DNA of 64,000 bases from positions 217,171,376 through 217,235,375 of the forward strand of contig CM070873.1 of NCBI GenBank assembly GCA_036365515.1. Reading direction: 5' to 3'. The translations under genes were made by a program, and so were the position numbers. This document shows, in pieces, positions 21,857 to 33,698 of the stretch. The notes under the pieces were generated by a model. The model made no database searches. It saw only the letters and a list, made by a program, of their open reading frames with translations, and was not told where the DNA came from. Each line of letters begins with the position of its first letter. Position 1 is the stretch's first letter. The stretch comes from Torymus aiolomorphi. Taxonomy: Eukaryota; Arthropoda; Insecta; Hymenoptera; Torymidae.

Positions 21857-22592
21857 TCGCCAAATTTAGAACACCACTTACGGTATGATAAGGGATTATT
21901 CGGATATTTTCGATGAGCAAGGCACAAACCGGAAGGATCACGGTTAGAAGAACGAGCGCGCCTGGATCTGCCTCTAGATTGAGGGCGAGATGAATCATCG
22001 GATTTATCCTGGCCACCAGCTGATTTCTTGGACAACGCGTCCATCTTCCGTTCAAGGCGATCGAAGCGCTTGAGAAGAGTTTCAAGAGTGGCAGCGTTCG
22101 ACTGATTAGGAGAAACCGCATTGATTGGAGGGTCGAGGACATCAGAAATCTGCATCTGATTGGAGTCCATAGCTTCAACAATCTTATCGGCCATCAGCGC
22201 GAGCTTATGAAGGGCGTTACCTCCGAAATCGCCAGGGTGGCTTTACAATGGGTGGGTAACTGGTCTAAAAGGACAGAACGTAATGTCATCACCCGCGCCT
22301 GTATTGAGGCCTCACAGACGGTTCAATATGAGCGACGGCTTACCGATTGTCGAGACCTGACCTTTAATGAGCTGACGCAGGCGCGTCTCAGCAGAGGCAC
22401 CGAACTTATCGATCAGGCGATTTTTAACTTGTACAAAAACGTCCGCGGGACGAGGGTCAGCGGTGACAATATCTTTGATAGCTTCGAACGCTTCCATATC
22501 TAGCTTTTCGGAAATGAAATCCGCTTTGGTCGCGCCCGACGTAATGCCTGCGTTTCTGAAGGTGATCTCTGCCTGCGCGAACCATACCGCCG

Positions 22593-23046
22593 CACAGTGG
22601 GACCAAACTGCAAAAAAGTGGTATAAATTCCCGCTTTACTCGAATTTTGCATAAAAAATTTCTTTTCAAGAGGAATGAGTTACCTTTTATAACACATTTT
22701 CAGAAACCGTTTCCCTCGCGACATGCATTAATGGTTATTAGGAGTACATAGTACCATTTCAGCTCACTATCTCCACTTCGCTTTTATTTAGATATGTAAG
22801 TTCTAATTTTAAACGGAAGTAGGTGACACTATTGTTACATTTACATATTTCAAGTATAATAATTATATTATACATTATTTCTATAATTACAGGTCCTCAT
22901 ATAAGATCATATAACAACTATATATATTTATAACTATACGCATGTATAGTTGACTACATAACTATACATGTACTATGTATAATATATATATATAAACATG
23001 TATACGTATATGTGCACTTGCACAAACACATACAACACACACAACA

Positions 23047-23139
<93 letters not shown>

Positions 23140-23757
23140 TACAGAAAATGCTAATGCTCTCCATTTCCTAAAAAATCAGTCTCTATCTCTGTTTCAGAAA
23201 AACTATCATCTTCTTCTGAGTCTTCGTCTTGCATAAATATCAACTGGAACATTTCCTCTATCAATTTTCGATACATTTTATTTTTTTCTTGTGTTGTGTT
23301 GTGTTATGTGTGTGTGTGTGTGTTGTGTGTATTTCTGCAAGTACACATATATGTATACATGTTTATATATATCATACATAGTATATGTATAGTTATGTAG
23401 TCAACTATAAATGCGTATAGCTATAAATATATATAGTTGTTATATGATATTATATAAGGACCTGTAATTATAGAAATAATACATAATGTATAATTACTTG
23501 AAATATGTAAATGTAACAATAGTATCCCCAATTTCTTTTAAAATTAGAACTTACACATTTAAATAAAAGCGAAGTGGAGATAGTGAGCTGAAATGGTACT
23601 ATATGCTCCTAATAACCATAAATGCATGTTGCGAGGGAAACGGTTTCTGAAAATATGGTATAAAAGGTAGCTAATTCCTCTTGAAAAGAAATTTTTTATG
23701 CAAAATTCGAGTAAAGCGGGAATTTATACCACTTATTTGCAGTTTGGTCCCACTGTG
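22593..23757. mobile_element. Palindromic Transib-like element with RSS-like ends
   Basis: It is 1165 bp long with long inverted arms (about 450 bp each) around a CA-repeat core. Both ends start CACAGTG, followed after 12 bases (GGACCAAACTGC) by an A-rich block. It is flanked by the 5-bp duplication CGCCG at 22588-22592 and 23758-23762. CACAGTG termini and a GC-rich 5-bp duplication are the signature of Transib elements, the relatives of RAG1. There is no transposase, so it is non-autonomous. Confidence 0.82.
23038..23137. repeat. (CA)n microsatellite in the palindrome loop
   Basis: About 45 CA units with a few interruptions at the left. Confidence 0.95.
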
Positions 23758-23940
23758 CGCCGGGTTATCGCGAGAAAAGGAAGCGATTTTAGGTTGCCGG
23801 TACACCGCATTAACCGCTCGCGCAGCTTGGTTGGCTCCTGGATCGTCCTGACGCTCCAGGAGCTGTTGCACCTGTTGCTGCAGAACCTGCATTGCTTCAT
23901 CGTTAGCCGTATTGATGAGAAAGAATGTACGCGAGCTTAA

Positions 23941-24836
23941 CGCCTAGCACGTAGATGATTACTCCTATGCTCCCCGAAGGTTAAGTAGGAAGTAAGAGAG
24001 GAGATCTAACCCCCTGGTGAGGTTTTAAAATGCGCCTAAATTGCCTTACGCCGCTGCGTATTACAAGCTCCCTAGGCAGTGCTCGCAGGCACAAATAATA
24101 ATTTTTAAAGCTAAGCCTAAGCTAAAACTTAAGACTATGTAAACCGCAAGAAAAGCTAAGAGAAGCCACTTTCCCACTCAAAAAAAATTTTATAAAGAAT
24201 GTGATTAGACAACGCGTGAGTTCCTTGAAGTAAAAAAAATGAAATACGTGTGTCACAAAAACACTAAAAAGTTTTCGAGTCACCTTGCGCGAGAGCGAAC
24301 TTGAAAACACGAAAGCACGCGGAAGTCAAAATGGCCGCCAAGATGGCTGTGAAGTTCCTAGAACACGTGACCGTTGCGCACGAATTTCGTGGAATTCAAA
24401 ATCTCGCAAGTAAATACGGGCCGAACGAGAACAACTCTCGGAATTCAAAAGCGCACGCACGCGTGATTTTCACTGACCTCGCAAGTCACGCACGCATACC
24501 TTGGAGATTACGCTGACTACTAGGTGCCTCGGAGGAGACTCGACGTGGTACTGCAGCAGCTGACCTCCCGGTGCTCGACGGGTGCGGTAGTAAAAGGCGC
24601 CGGTGACGGTGGCTTCACGCGCCGCACCCGGAGATCTCCTTCGGAGAGATGAGCTGGTCAAATGTTGCTCCACGAGTGCGTGGAAAAGCGCCGGTGACAA
24701 TAGCTTCACGCGTCAACGCACCCGGAGATCTGCTTCAAGTCGTGAGGTTCCTCGGAGAATACTCGACGATGGGCGACGATTGAAGAGCAGTCCTTGTACT
24801 TCGGCCGGTTAAGAGTTTCACGCATGTGCGCCGGCG
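23941..24836. other. Gypsy 1 leader region
   Basis: This stretch is collinear with the 1.1-kb leader between gag and the 5' LTR of the second Gypsy element (42064-43206). It is GC-rich near 24540-24830, with repeated GCGCCGGTGAC..GGCTTCACGC blocks. No protein is evident. Confidence 0.6.
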
Positions 24837-25556
24837 CACACTGGGGCCGAAAGGTTCAAAACCACCTAGAGGTCATAATTCTCAACCGAATTTGAAAATT
24901 CAAAAACAGGAACTTTTGTGACAAAATACCAAAGACCGCTACGAAGCCTAATTTTGAAAATATGAACCTATAAACCTAATTTTGTAACCTATAACCCCAA
25001 AATTTACACTTGTGATTCCCAAAAATGCTATAAAACTTCAATTTATAAGTCCTTGACATATGCTCTCTTAACCTTGATTCATAAAATTGGTCTACAGATT
25101 AAGTCTTGGGCCATTCTGTCAGAAATAGTGTATATTTTTAGGATATACATTGTATGTGGTTTAAATAACATTTTTCTCTTTTTTATAGCTGATTTTGGCC
25201 TCAGAAGCCACTAGGTGTAAGACCCCCTTAAGACTTATGAGGTTAGGGCTTATAGGTTTAGAGTTTATGAGTGCATGGCTTACTGGATCAAAGGTCAAGA
25301 GTTAACGAGTAAAGGGCTTACAAATTAAAGGTTTATCGTATTTTTGGGATTTGCAGGTCAAAAATTGAATTGATTGGTTGATGTGATAGGATTATATGAC
25401 TCCTTAGATTTATAGGTTAATTTTTTGGAAAATCAGGCTTCGTAGGACTCTTCAATATTTGATAACGAATGTTCCTAAGCAAAAATTTTGAGATTCCGTT
25501 GAGAATTGCGACTTCTAGGTGGTTTTGAACCAAAAAATCCGTATGGCCCCAGTGTG
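24837..25556. mobile_element. Second Transib-like non-autonomous element
   Basis: The inverted ends begin CACACTGGGGCC and share GGTTCAAAACCACCTAGA further in. The 5-bp duplication CGGCG is at 24832-24836 and 25557-25561. The second Gypsy element has a single uninterrupted CGGCG at the equivalent place (GCGCCGGCGTGCC), which confirms the insertion. The 720-bp interior is AT-rich and has no coding frame. Confidence 0.8.
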
Positions 25557-25774
25557 CGGCGTGCCAGCACGCACACGATGTAAGTCGACAACAGTCGAGG
25601 TTTTCCGTATGCGCCGACGTGCCAGCACGCATACGGAAAGGAGAAGAAATCTCCTTAGCGGCGAAATGCCGCAAACTTTGCCGAGGCTCGGTTTGCGGCA
25701 CGGCGGTGGCGAAGACACGCCGCGACAGGTCTACACCTGTCCTTCTCCTCGGCGACTATTGTCGGGGTCACCAA

Positions 25775-26015
25775 TGTGGGGATTCTATGCCCCACGGCTC
25801 CACTCATTCCAGGAAGGAAGGGAGAGGGAGAAACAAAGAGAGTCAGGATTAACAGTAACGAGGTTTATTAGAGAGGAAGGTACAGCAGACACACGTCCGC
25901 ACGCTCGTAGACTCGAGCACTGACTGCCGCTCGCAGGCGGCTTCTCGCCGCACGTAACATGACCGCTTCCCCGACTCTCGCAGAGAGAGCGAGAGGGAAG
26001 ATCGCAGTCCCTACA
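25775..26015 (-). repeat. Gypsy 1 LTR (5' LTR in element orientation)
   Basis: Pair of 20248-20487. The GTCGGGGTCACCAA immediately to its left is the tRNA-Trp primer site on the minus strand. Confidence 0.93.
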
Positions 26016-27009
26016 CTATGTTAGTTAACAGCGCCATCTGTCATATGTTTGATACGAGATCAATGCTATTGAAATTGATAAATGTAAAAATGTAGGGTTA
26101 ACTACTCTCATGAAAGGTTGGGTTTCTCTCAATCCTAGTCAAAAATTGATCATTGAGAACGCTGGTTGGCTCGATGTAGAAGAATCGCAGAAACTCACCA
26201 ACGATGACGGTTACTTCGACCTGTCTATACCTCTTAGCATGATTCTTGGATTTGCTGAAGATTATAGAAAAATTTTAGTAAATGTTAAACATGAGCTCAT
26301 ACTCACTAGATCGAGAAATAATATCAATGCTATCATACAGACAGCAATAGCAGACAATACTTATGAAGAATTTAAAATTGAGCTAAAGAAGATAGAGTGC
26401 TTGATGCCATACGTATTCCTCTCCGATAAGCGTAAGATTCCTCTCTTCAATTATATCGAAAAAAACAGACCCGTGGTTATGCGTTACCGCAGCTGGAAAT
26501 TCTACGAATATATACTTCTTTCATCTTCTCCGAAATATGTATGGACTGTTAGAACATCCAATCAGTTGGAAAAACCACGCTTCATTATTCTTGCTTTTCA
26601 AACGAATAGAAAATCTTGGAGGCAGGTAAATGCGAGTCAGTTCGATCGCTGCTACTTGAGTAATGTTAAACTTTTTTTAAATTCGCAATGTTACCCGTAT
26701 GGAAATTTAAATATAGATCGTAACCAGTACGCCGTACTGTATGATATGTATGCAAATTTTCAGAATGCTTTATGAAAAAAATCTTGAACCTCTTTTGAAT
26801 AAAGTAGATTTTATAAAATACTTAACTTTGATAGTGATCGATTGTTCCAAACAAAACGAATCTTTGAAAAACGCTCCCGTGGACATACGTTTAGAATTTT
26901 AATCAAGAGATAATTTTCCAGCTTGAACATCCGCGTATTGTCTCATTCTACACAACCGTATCGTTCAGTATAGTCCAGTCAGTGGTGATGTGAAAAAGCT
27001 TGTGTAAAA

Positions 27010-27466
27010 ATGAAATACATCGTCGATATGCAGGGCTTCAAACAGCCCGGTAATGATTTCGTTTTGAAAGAACTGGCAATAATTCCGTTGAATGATGACG
27101 ACCAACCTCTAGTCTTTTTATTCAAGGAATCTTTTTCTTGGAAACGGCTCACCGATAAGTATAAGGGAGAAAATACTTGGCTGAAGAAGTTCTATCACGG
27201 TATTTCTTGGAAATTAGGTGACAATCCCTACACCAATATAGGAATGTTCTTCGAGAATGTTTGCATGATGCTAATCAGGTACTCGTTATGGGCTCCATCA
27301 AGAAAAAATGGCTCGAACGTTTCAAATCCCACCACTGGACAAAATCAAGCTTGTGACAGTTTGCCCATATCACAAGGACGCCTACAAAACCAGCTCTGCA
27401 CTACATAACGTCAATCTTCTGAAAAAATTCTACAAAAATTGCGAGATGTCTATGGATTGGGAGTAA
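27010..27466 (+). pseudogene. Conserved Polinton-associated protein of unknown function
   Basis: The frame starts at ATG 27010 with KYIVDMQGFKQP, then FVLKELAIIPL, the ENTWLKKFYHGISW block, and is open to 27408. The expected continuation (VLVMGSIKKKWLERF, then CPYHKDAY..SALHNVNLLKKF) is split over other frames to a stop at about 27466, so at least two shifts lie between 27260 and 27330. I have seen this protein next to Polinton genes in insects. The Asp near the start, the D-x-x-x-x-V block and the C..H pair recall an RNase H-like exonuclease fold, but that is inference. A Ser/Thr-rich frame (27439-27645) overlaps its end and may be the tail of the same gene. Confidence 0.55.
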
Positions 27467-27767
27467 ATGCTTCATTCGTGTCTCTGACGTCGAACAAGCT
27501 GGATCAAAACACAAGTTCAAACACTTATACTCCTCTTCCTGATTCCAAAAAGGAAGATTCAAAATGGAAAAAATATTCTCAAAAGTATTCCACAAATACG
27601 AATTCTTTGCCCGAACGTGATAATTATAAACTATTAAAAAAGTAGATATTATATCAAAAATATTGTGATTAATATAGAATTAATAATTGTAAATTTAATC
27701 TTAAATATGCGCAATATCAACCGCTGCCATATCGAATGATTGATGCTTACAGAATTCTGAGCTAAAA

Positions 27768-27917
27768 ATGCTGTGAAGGTTCTGGCTCGCAAAAGTGGGT
27801 GTTGGACGCTCGCAGAATTTCACAAACGCTGGGGGATTCTGGCCCACCAAGTTGGGTTATTGACGCTTATGTAATTCCACACTACGCGCGCTAGAAATGC
27901 TGAGAAGGTTCTGGCTC
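27768..27917 (-). repeat. Polinton right terminal inverted repeat
   Basis: Inverted match of 5152-5302. It ends GGTTCTGGCTC at about 27917 and is followed at once by microsatellite DNA. Confidence 0.85.
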
Positions 27918-27938
27918 ACAAGGACTAAATCTTATATG

Positions 27939-28461
<523 letters not shown>

Positions 28462-28852
28462 TTTTATACAACGGCTTTCGAGGTCGCTAATCACAATGTT
28501 GCTATCTACGCTACCCTAGACTCCTTTTAATCATGGGATTTTATTTATATCCTTTGAAAAGTTTTATATTTATATTCTTTTAAAAATATTTCCAAATTTT
28601 TTAGAAAATGGTTGTAATTTTTTCGAAAATAGGTCGAAACCGACGGAGGATACTACTTGAAATATTAGACGAAAACTATTTAAATAATGACATTATTTTG
28701 AGGGGAGGTGAGGGGGGAGCTGAGGAGGGGGCGAGGTGGTGCGAGGGGAAGTGAAGAGGTGCAAGGTGTCGAGGGGGCGCGAGGGGGAGCGTGGGGGCGA
28801 GAGGGCGCAAGGAGGGGTGAGGGGGCTGTGACTGACACTTTTTTGAAACGTC

Positions 28853-28920
<68 letters not shown>

Positions 28921-29320
28921 GTTTCAAAAAGTGTCAGTCGCAGCCCCCTCACCCCCTCACGCCCCCTCGCCCCCCCCACGCTCCCTCCTCGCTCCACCTC
29001 GCCCCTCCTCAGCTCCCCCTCACCCCCACGCTCCCTCCTCGCTCCACCTCACCCCTCCTCAGCTCCCCCCTCACCTCCCCTCAAAATAATGTCATTATTT
29101 AAATAGTTTTCGTCTAATATTTCAAGTAGTATCCTCCGTCGGTTTCAACCTATTTTCGAAAAAATTACAACCATTTTCTAAAAAATTTGGAAATATTTTT
29201 AAAAGAATATAAATATAAAATTTTTCAAAGGATATAAATAAAATTCCGTGATTAAAAGGAGTCTAGGGTAACGTAGATAGCAACATTGTGATTAGCGACC
29301 TCGAAAGCCCTTGTATAAAA
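28462..29320. mobile_element. Foldback element with ~390-bp arms and a CA-repeat loop
   Basis: The sequence 28462-28855 returns inverted at 28921-29320 with high similarity, around a CA/TG-type loop (28856-28920). Each arm has an AT-rich outer half and an inner half of AGGGGGNGAGGTG-type purine repeats. The open frames here read through the repeats and are not genes. Family unknown. Confidence 0.8.
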
Positions 29321-29828
29321 ATTTTAAGCAAAATCTAAGCTTCCTTCGAACTTTTGACAACAAAAAGGTGATTCCTTTGGGACAAGGCTTTTGTTAATAG
29401 TCAAAGAACCTTCCAACTTTAAAAAAATATGGATTTGTCGATACAAAAGTATTGCACTATGGTCAAAGAGGTGATTGCTCCTAGATAAGGCTCTTGTTAA
29501 CTGTCAAATAACCATACAAATATAGAATGTGGATATCTCAGGCGTATAATTTTTCAACAATTCGTTGAAAAAACTTTCAGAAAGATCAAAAGCAATTCCT
29601 TTCGTAAAACATTTAGAAGAATATAAATAGGATATCGTGATCGAAAACGTGATTCCTCCATGACAAGACTTTTAATAACAGTCGAAGAATATTCGAACTT
29701 CAACAAAGATAACGTAAATTACGAGTTACAATTAAAAAAAGATACGGTAATCAAAAAGGTAGTTTCTCTAGGCGAACCGTCCAACTTTAACAAAAGACAC
29801 GTAAATATACTCCAAAGAAATAGACATT
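29321..29828. repeat. Degenerate tandem repeat of about 110 bp
   Basis: Imperfect copies share GGTGATTCCT..GGACAAGGCTTTTGTTAA.AGTCAAAGAACCTTC. The same family resumes beyond the LINE at about 35270-35400 and at 36740-36775, so the LINE and a hAT element landed in this array. Confidence 0.65.
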
Positions 29829-29967
29829 TTTTTTAATTTATTTATTTCAAGTCGCATCTACCGGTTTGGTTATTAGCGACCACTTATACATTGTTATATT
29901 ATTTACATGATTTATATTATTTTACAGAAATTTTTTTTTACAAGTAGATTTGAAATAAAATTTGTGG

Positions 29968-32900
29968 TTAAAGCGTTCTATATAAGGTAGTAATCTTGAT
30001 TTCGTTGAGGAACTTGAGCACTTTTTGGTATGAGTATTCGTTTGTAAAAATTTCGTTGAGGTTCGAGGGTATTTTGAATTTTTTTCTTTCATTAGCGTAG
30101 TTTGTACAGCTTGCAAGAATATGTTCAACGGTGAGAATGGTTTGGCATGTTTCACAGTAGTTTAGGTCGGTTTTTGTGATTAAGTGGCAGTAGGTTAAGT
30201 TTGTGTGTCCAATTCTTATTCTTGTGAGGGTGACTTGGCTTTTTCTGTCCATTTGGAGTGATTTGTTGGGTTCGAAGAAGCTGGATTTGAAGTATAGAAT
30301 TTTTAGGGATTTGTTTTTTTTCCATTTATGGTTCCATGCCTTATTTAGGATTTTGGTTATAGTTATTTTGACTTCTTTATAGTGTACTGGGGCCAGGGAC
30401 TGTGAGTTTTCTGCTGAGGAGGCGGCCTTTGCTGCAGTATCAGCTTTATCATGTTCCGCTATGCCGACGTGTGAGGGTATCCATACTAGTCTTAGTTCAG
30501 TTTTTTTTACTAGTTCTGATGTTTCTTCAATAATTTTTTTAATAATAGGGTTTTCATTGTTTTTATTTTTTAAGGCAGTAAGTACACTTTTAGAGTCTGT
30601 GAAGATCACGTATTTATTTTTGTTAGAGCTTTTTATATGTGTCACTGCAGTTAGGATAGCGTAGGCTTCACACGAAAATATTATATAGTCTTCTGGTAGG
30701 TTTGATGCGATTTCTTTTCCGGAAATTATAGCGGCACATCCACATTTTTTTCCTGTTTTGGAGCCGTCGGTGAAGATATGCTCAAAGTCTCTAAGATTTT
30801 GTCTGTAGTTATTTATGATACTTTTGATAGCTTCATGGTTGAGAGATTTTTTTTTCTTTGAGAAGATCATCAGTTATTTTTAGAAGCTGGATTCGCCACG
30901 GTAGAGTGTTGTATTGGTTTCTTGGGAATATCGCTGGAATCTTGGCGTTAATGTTTTGTAGGTATTGTGAGATTCTTATATAGAAAGGATTTAGATACCA
31001 GGGTTTTTTATAGTGTATGTCTGAGTAAGCTGGGTTGAAGGTACATTTGAATGCTGGGTTTTCGGGTGTGGTCGCTATAGATAGTGCATATGAAATACTG
31101 AGCTGTATTCTTCTTTCTTCTAGTGGTAGCAAGTTGGCTTCACTTAGTATAGCTACTGTCGGGCTTGTATGGAAGGCTCCCAGTGCTATTCTTGCTGCAG
31201 CGTTTTGAATTTTTTCTAGGGTTTGGAGCGTATTTGCAGATGCAGAGTTGTAAATGGTGGATCCATAGTCAATTTTTATTCTTATTGTAGCTTGATAGGT
31301 TTTCAGTAGCACATTGCAATCGGCTCCCCAGCTTTTGTTCGACAGGATTTTTAGTATATTGAGTTTTTTCATGCAATCATCTTTGATTTGTTGAATGTGT
31401 TTTGTCCACTTTAGTTTCGAGTCGAAAGTTAATCCAAGAATTTTAGCGTTGTCAGTTGTAGGCATTTTGAAGTTTCCTAGTGTTAGGTTGAACTCATCGG
31501 TATCTAGATGAGTTTTAGAGAAAATTGTGATTGTTGATTTTGTTTTGGAAAATTTGAATCCAGACTTTTTTGAGAATAATTCTAGGTTATGTAGTGCTTT
31601 TTGCAATAATTCTTGAGTGGTATTTAGATTTGTCATCTGCAAACAGTGTGCATTTAACTGGTGCTACTATGCTTTTGATGATTTCGTTTATTGCTAACAT
31701 GAATAGGGTGACGCTTAGCACCGACCCTTGGGATACTCCGTTTCCAGTTTCTATTTGGTCTGATAGTGTTCCGTTAGCTCGTACTCTGATGAATCTATGT
31801 TTTAAGAAATTTTAGATAAAGTTAATCATATTACCTTTTATTCCTATAGTGAGCAAGATTTCTATGATCCGTATTTTCCAAATCATGTCATAGGCCTTCT
31901 TTATGTCTAAAAAGACCGCAACCAAGTGTTGCTGGTTTGCAAAGGCTTCACAAATGTTAGTTTCTAGGGTAAGTAGACAGTCGTTAGTAGATCTATACTG
32001 TCTAAACCACGTTGACTTTCGGATATTAATTTATTTTTTCCAAAAACCATCGAAGTCTCTTGTTTATGATTTTTTCGAGGAGCTTACAGAGACAACTAGT
32101 CAGAGCTATAGGTCTATAACTACCAGTGTTTGTTTTGTCCTTTCCTGGTTTGAGTATTGGTATGACTGTAGATTGGAGCCACGATTTGGGGAAGGTGTTT
32201 TTTGTCCAGATCAAGTTGAAAATTTGTAGTAGATAAAGTAAGGCATTTATAGGTAGGTTTTTTAGGAATATATTTGGAACTTCGTCTGGTCCAGGGCTGA
32301 AGTTTTTGCAGGAGTTTAATGTAGTTATAAGTTTTGAGTATGTAATTTCATCATTTAAACATGTTGTATTATACTTAGAATTTCTGTCCCCGAGATTAAT
32401 GTCTTCTTTTTCGATGTTATTTTTATGGGTGAGAAAATCAGTTTCAAAATTTTCGTTGCTTGAGTTTTTCGAGAAGGTAGTTGCTAGAGAGTCTGCTATT
32501 TCTTTGTCGTTCGTTATCAAGCTGCCTTCTGTTTCGGCGATTGCAGTGATTTGATTATGGTTTTTTTCCGTTAAAGAACTTTAATTTTTTCCATATTAAT
32601 TCAGATGGTGAGTTGTTTTTTAGGCTAGAAACAAAGTTTATCCATGATTCTCGTTTGGCTTTTTTGAGTGTCGTCCTTGCGATAGCTTTTTTCATTTTCA
32701 GTTCGATTTTGTTATCGTCTGTAGGTTGTTTTTTGCATTTTTTAAGCGCATAGTTTTTTCTTTGATGGCTTTCTCGCATTCTTCTGTCCACCACGGAGCA
32801 TAATCTCTTTCATATTTTGCCGATGTTTTTGGAATGGATGAGTCAGCTGCTTGTTTTATGAGAGTTACGAATTTATCGACAGTATCTTCAATTTCTTCTT

Positions 32901-33679
32901 TGATTGTGTCATTCGGGTTTTTTAGCATACTGAGGTGTTCTTCTATATACTTCGAGTATTAGTTCCAATCAGCTTTTTTGTATTTCCATCTGCAGTTGAT
33001 TATTGGTATGTTGCTATGCTCAGAGTCAATTGTGATGTTGATTGGGAACTGGTCGCTGTCGTACAGGTCAGAGAGCACTGACCATTTTAATTTTTCGGAT
33101 AGAGTTGGGTGACAGAAGACAAGGTCTATGGCACTAAATGTTCCGTTTGATATATTGAAATGGGTTGGCTCTTTTATATTTAGTAATATTATCTCGTTTT
33201 CTAGTATTGTAGATTCTATCATTTTCCCTCTCGAATCTATTTTATGGCATCCCCATAGGTAGTTGTGGCTGTTGAAATCGCCTACTATAATATAGGGTTT
33301 GGGTAGTTGTGTGATTAAGTCGTTAAAGTCATTTGGAGTTAAATCATAACTATTTGGTATATATACGTTACATATACATATATTTTTTGACTCGGTTAAT
33401 ACTGATATAGCAACAGCTTCAAGGTTTGTTGCTAGTTTTGTTTCACTAACACATAGGTCATTTCTTATATAGCATGCTACTCCTCCGCTTGCAGCGTTAC
33501 AATTTATTCTATTTTTATGTACTACTTCGTATCCCCTTAGCTTTTTTGATATCGTGTTTTTGAAATTAGTCTCTTGGATACAAAGTATGTTAGGTTTTTT
33601 ATCGTTAATGAGTTTCTCGAGAAAGGCAAGATGAGTTTCTAGACCATTTATATTCTATTGGATAATTTTATAGTCCATT
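29968..33679 (-). pseudogene. LINE ORF2: endonuclease, reverse transcriptase, RNase H
   Basis: It starts at ATG 33679, with an in-frame TAG eight codons in (MDYKIIQ then stop). Endonuclease landmarks are ILCIQET (about 33590), VGDFNSHNYLWG (about 33260) and SDQFPI (about 33045). The RT region has ILKPGKDKTNTGSYRPIAL (about 32130) and LFADD (about 31640), after which the frame shifts. RNase H (30870-29968) has FTDGSKTG, the SCEAYAIL Glu, FTDSKSV and WIPSHVG. The tail has YCETCQ..VEHILASC, a zinc-binding motif. At least five breaks separate the open parts. The enzyme nicks DNA and copies the element RNA into the site. Confidence 0.87.
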
Positions 33680-33698
33680 TTAGTTTATTTATTTTATT

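Larger units (their letters stand above)
21823..23905 (-). pseudogene. gag: Gypsy 1 gag remnant, split by a Transib-like element
   Basis: Pieces show VLQQQVQQLLE near the N-terminus (about 23890), WFAQAEITF after the insert (about 22580), a middle region with RLIDKFGASAETRLRQLIKG (about 22410), and the CLAHRKYP..SYRKWCSKFGEW cysteine motif (about 21880). All align with gag of the second Gypsy element. Stops and shifts separate them. Confidence 0.8.
20248..26015 (-). mobile_element. Ty3/Gypsy retrotransposon 1, defective, in the capsid gene
   Basis: Two ~240-bp LTRs (TGTGGGG...CCTACA on the plus strand) enclose the element, with a 4-bp CTAT duplication at 20244-20247 and 26016-26019. It is transcribed on the minus strand. 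A primer site complementary to tRNA-Trp (TGGTGACCCCGAC) abuts the right LTR and a G-rich polypurine tract abuts the left. gag is present in pieces (23900 down to 21823). Protease (DTGADISLIPA, near 21735) is fused out of frame at about 21660 to the integrase HHCC region, so RT and RNase H are deleted. Integrase fragments run to 20594. Two further elements sit inside at 22593-23757 and 24837-25556. Confidence 0.92.
20079..26775 (+). pseudogene. Polinton major capsid protein, split by a Gypsy element
   Basis: The N-terminus starts at ATG 20079 (MEKILDIQSPVTFYESVSHY) and reads, with a deletion or shift near 20180, to 20247. The gene resumes at 26020 after the retrotransposon. Another frameshift near 26050 leads to the long frame 26110-26775 (MKGWVSLNPSQ, FAEDYRKILVNVKHELILTRSR, RSWKFYEYILL, LEKPRFIILAFQTNRKSWR and NQYAVLYDMYANFQ). 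These blocks are the double jelly-roll major capsid protein of insect Polintons. The flanking CTAT duplication proves the split is an insertion. Total length without the insert, about 310 codons, is shorter than the family norm because of internal deletions. Confidence 0.85.
5152..27917. mobile_element. Degenerate Polinton/Maverick (adintovirus-like) element
   Basis: The element is bounded by inverted repeats of about 150 bp and carries the Polinton gene set. Protein-primed DNA polymerase B and a small protein are on the plus strand (8.3-12.5 kb). Integrase, a fibre-like protein, a conserved unknown protein and ATPase are on the minus strand (12.7-18.0 kb). The PLA2-domain protein, protease, penton-type minor capsid, major capsid and one more conserved protein are on the plus strand (18.0-27.6 kb). 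It spans 22.8 kb but holds a 5.8 kb Gypsy insertion, about 1.6 kb of SINE-bearing repeat and 1.6 kb of short inserts. That leaves roughly 14 kb, near the usual 15-20 kb. Most genes have frameshifts or stops, so it is an inactive fossil. I could not find the expected 6-bp target duplication, so the exact ends are uncertain by some bases. Confidence 0.88.

Noticed and set aside
24301..25923. Host genes in the GC-rich Gypsy 1 leader
   Set aside because: The sequence is collinear with the leader and LTR of the second Gypsy element.
28676..29106. Proline/arginine-rich proteins in the foldback arms
   Set aside because: They are inverse shadows of the purine-rich repeat in the two arms.
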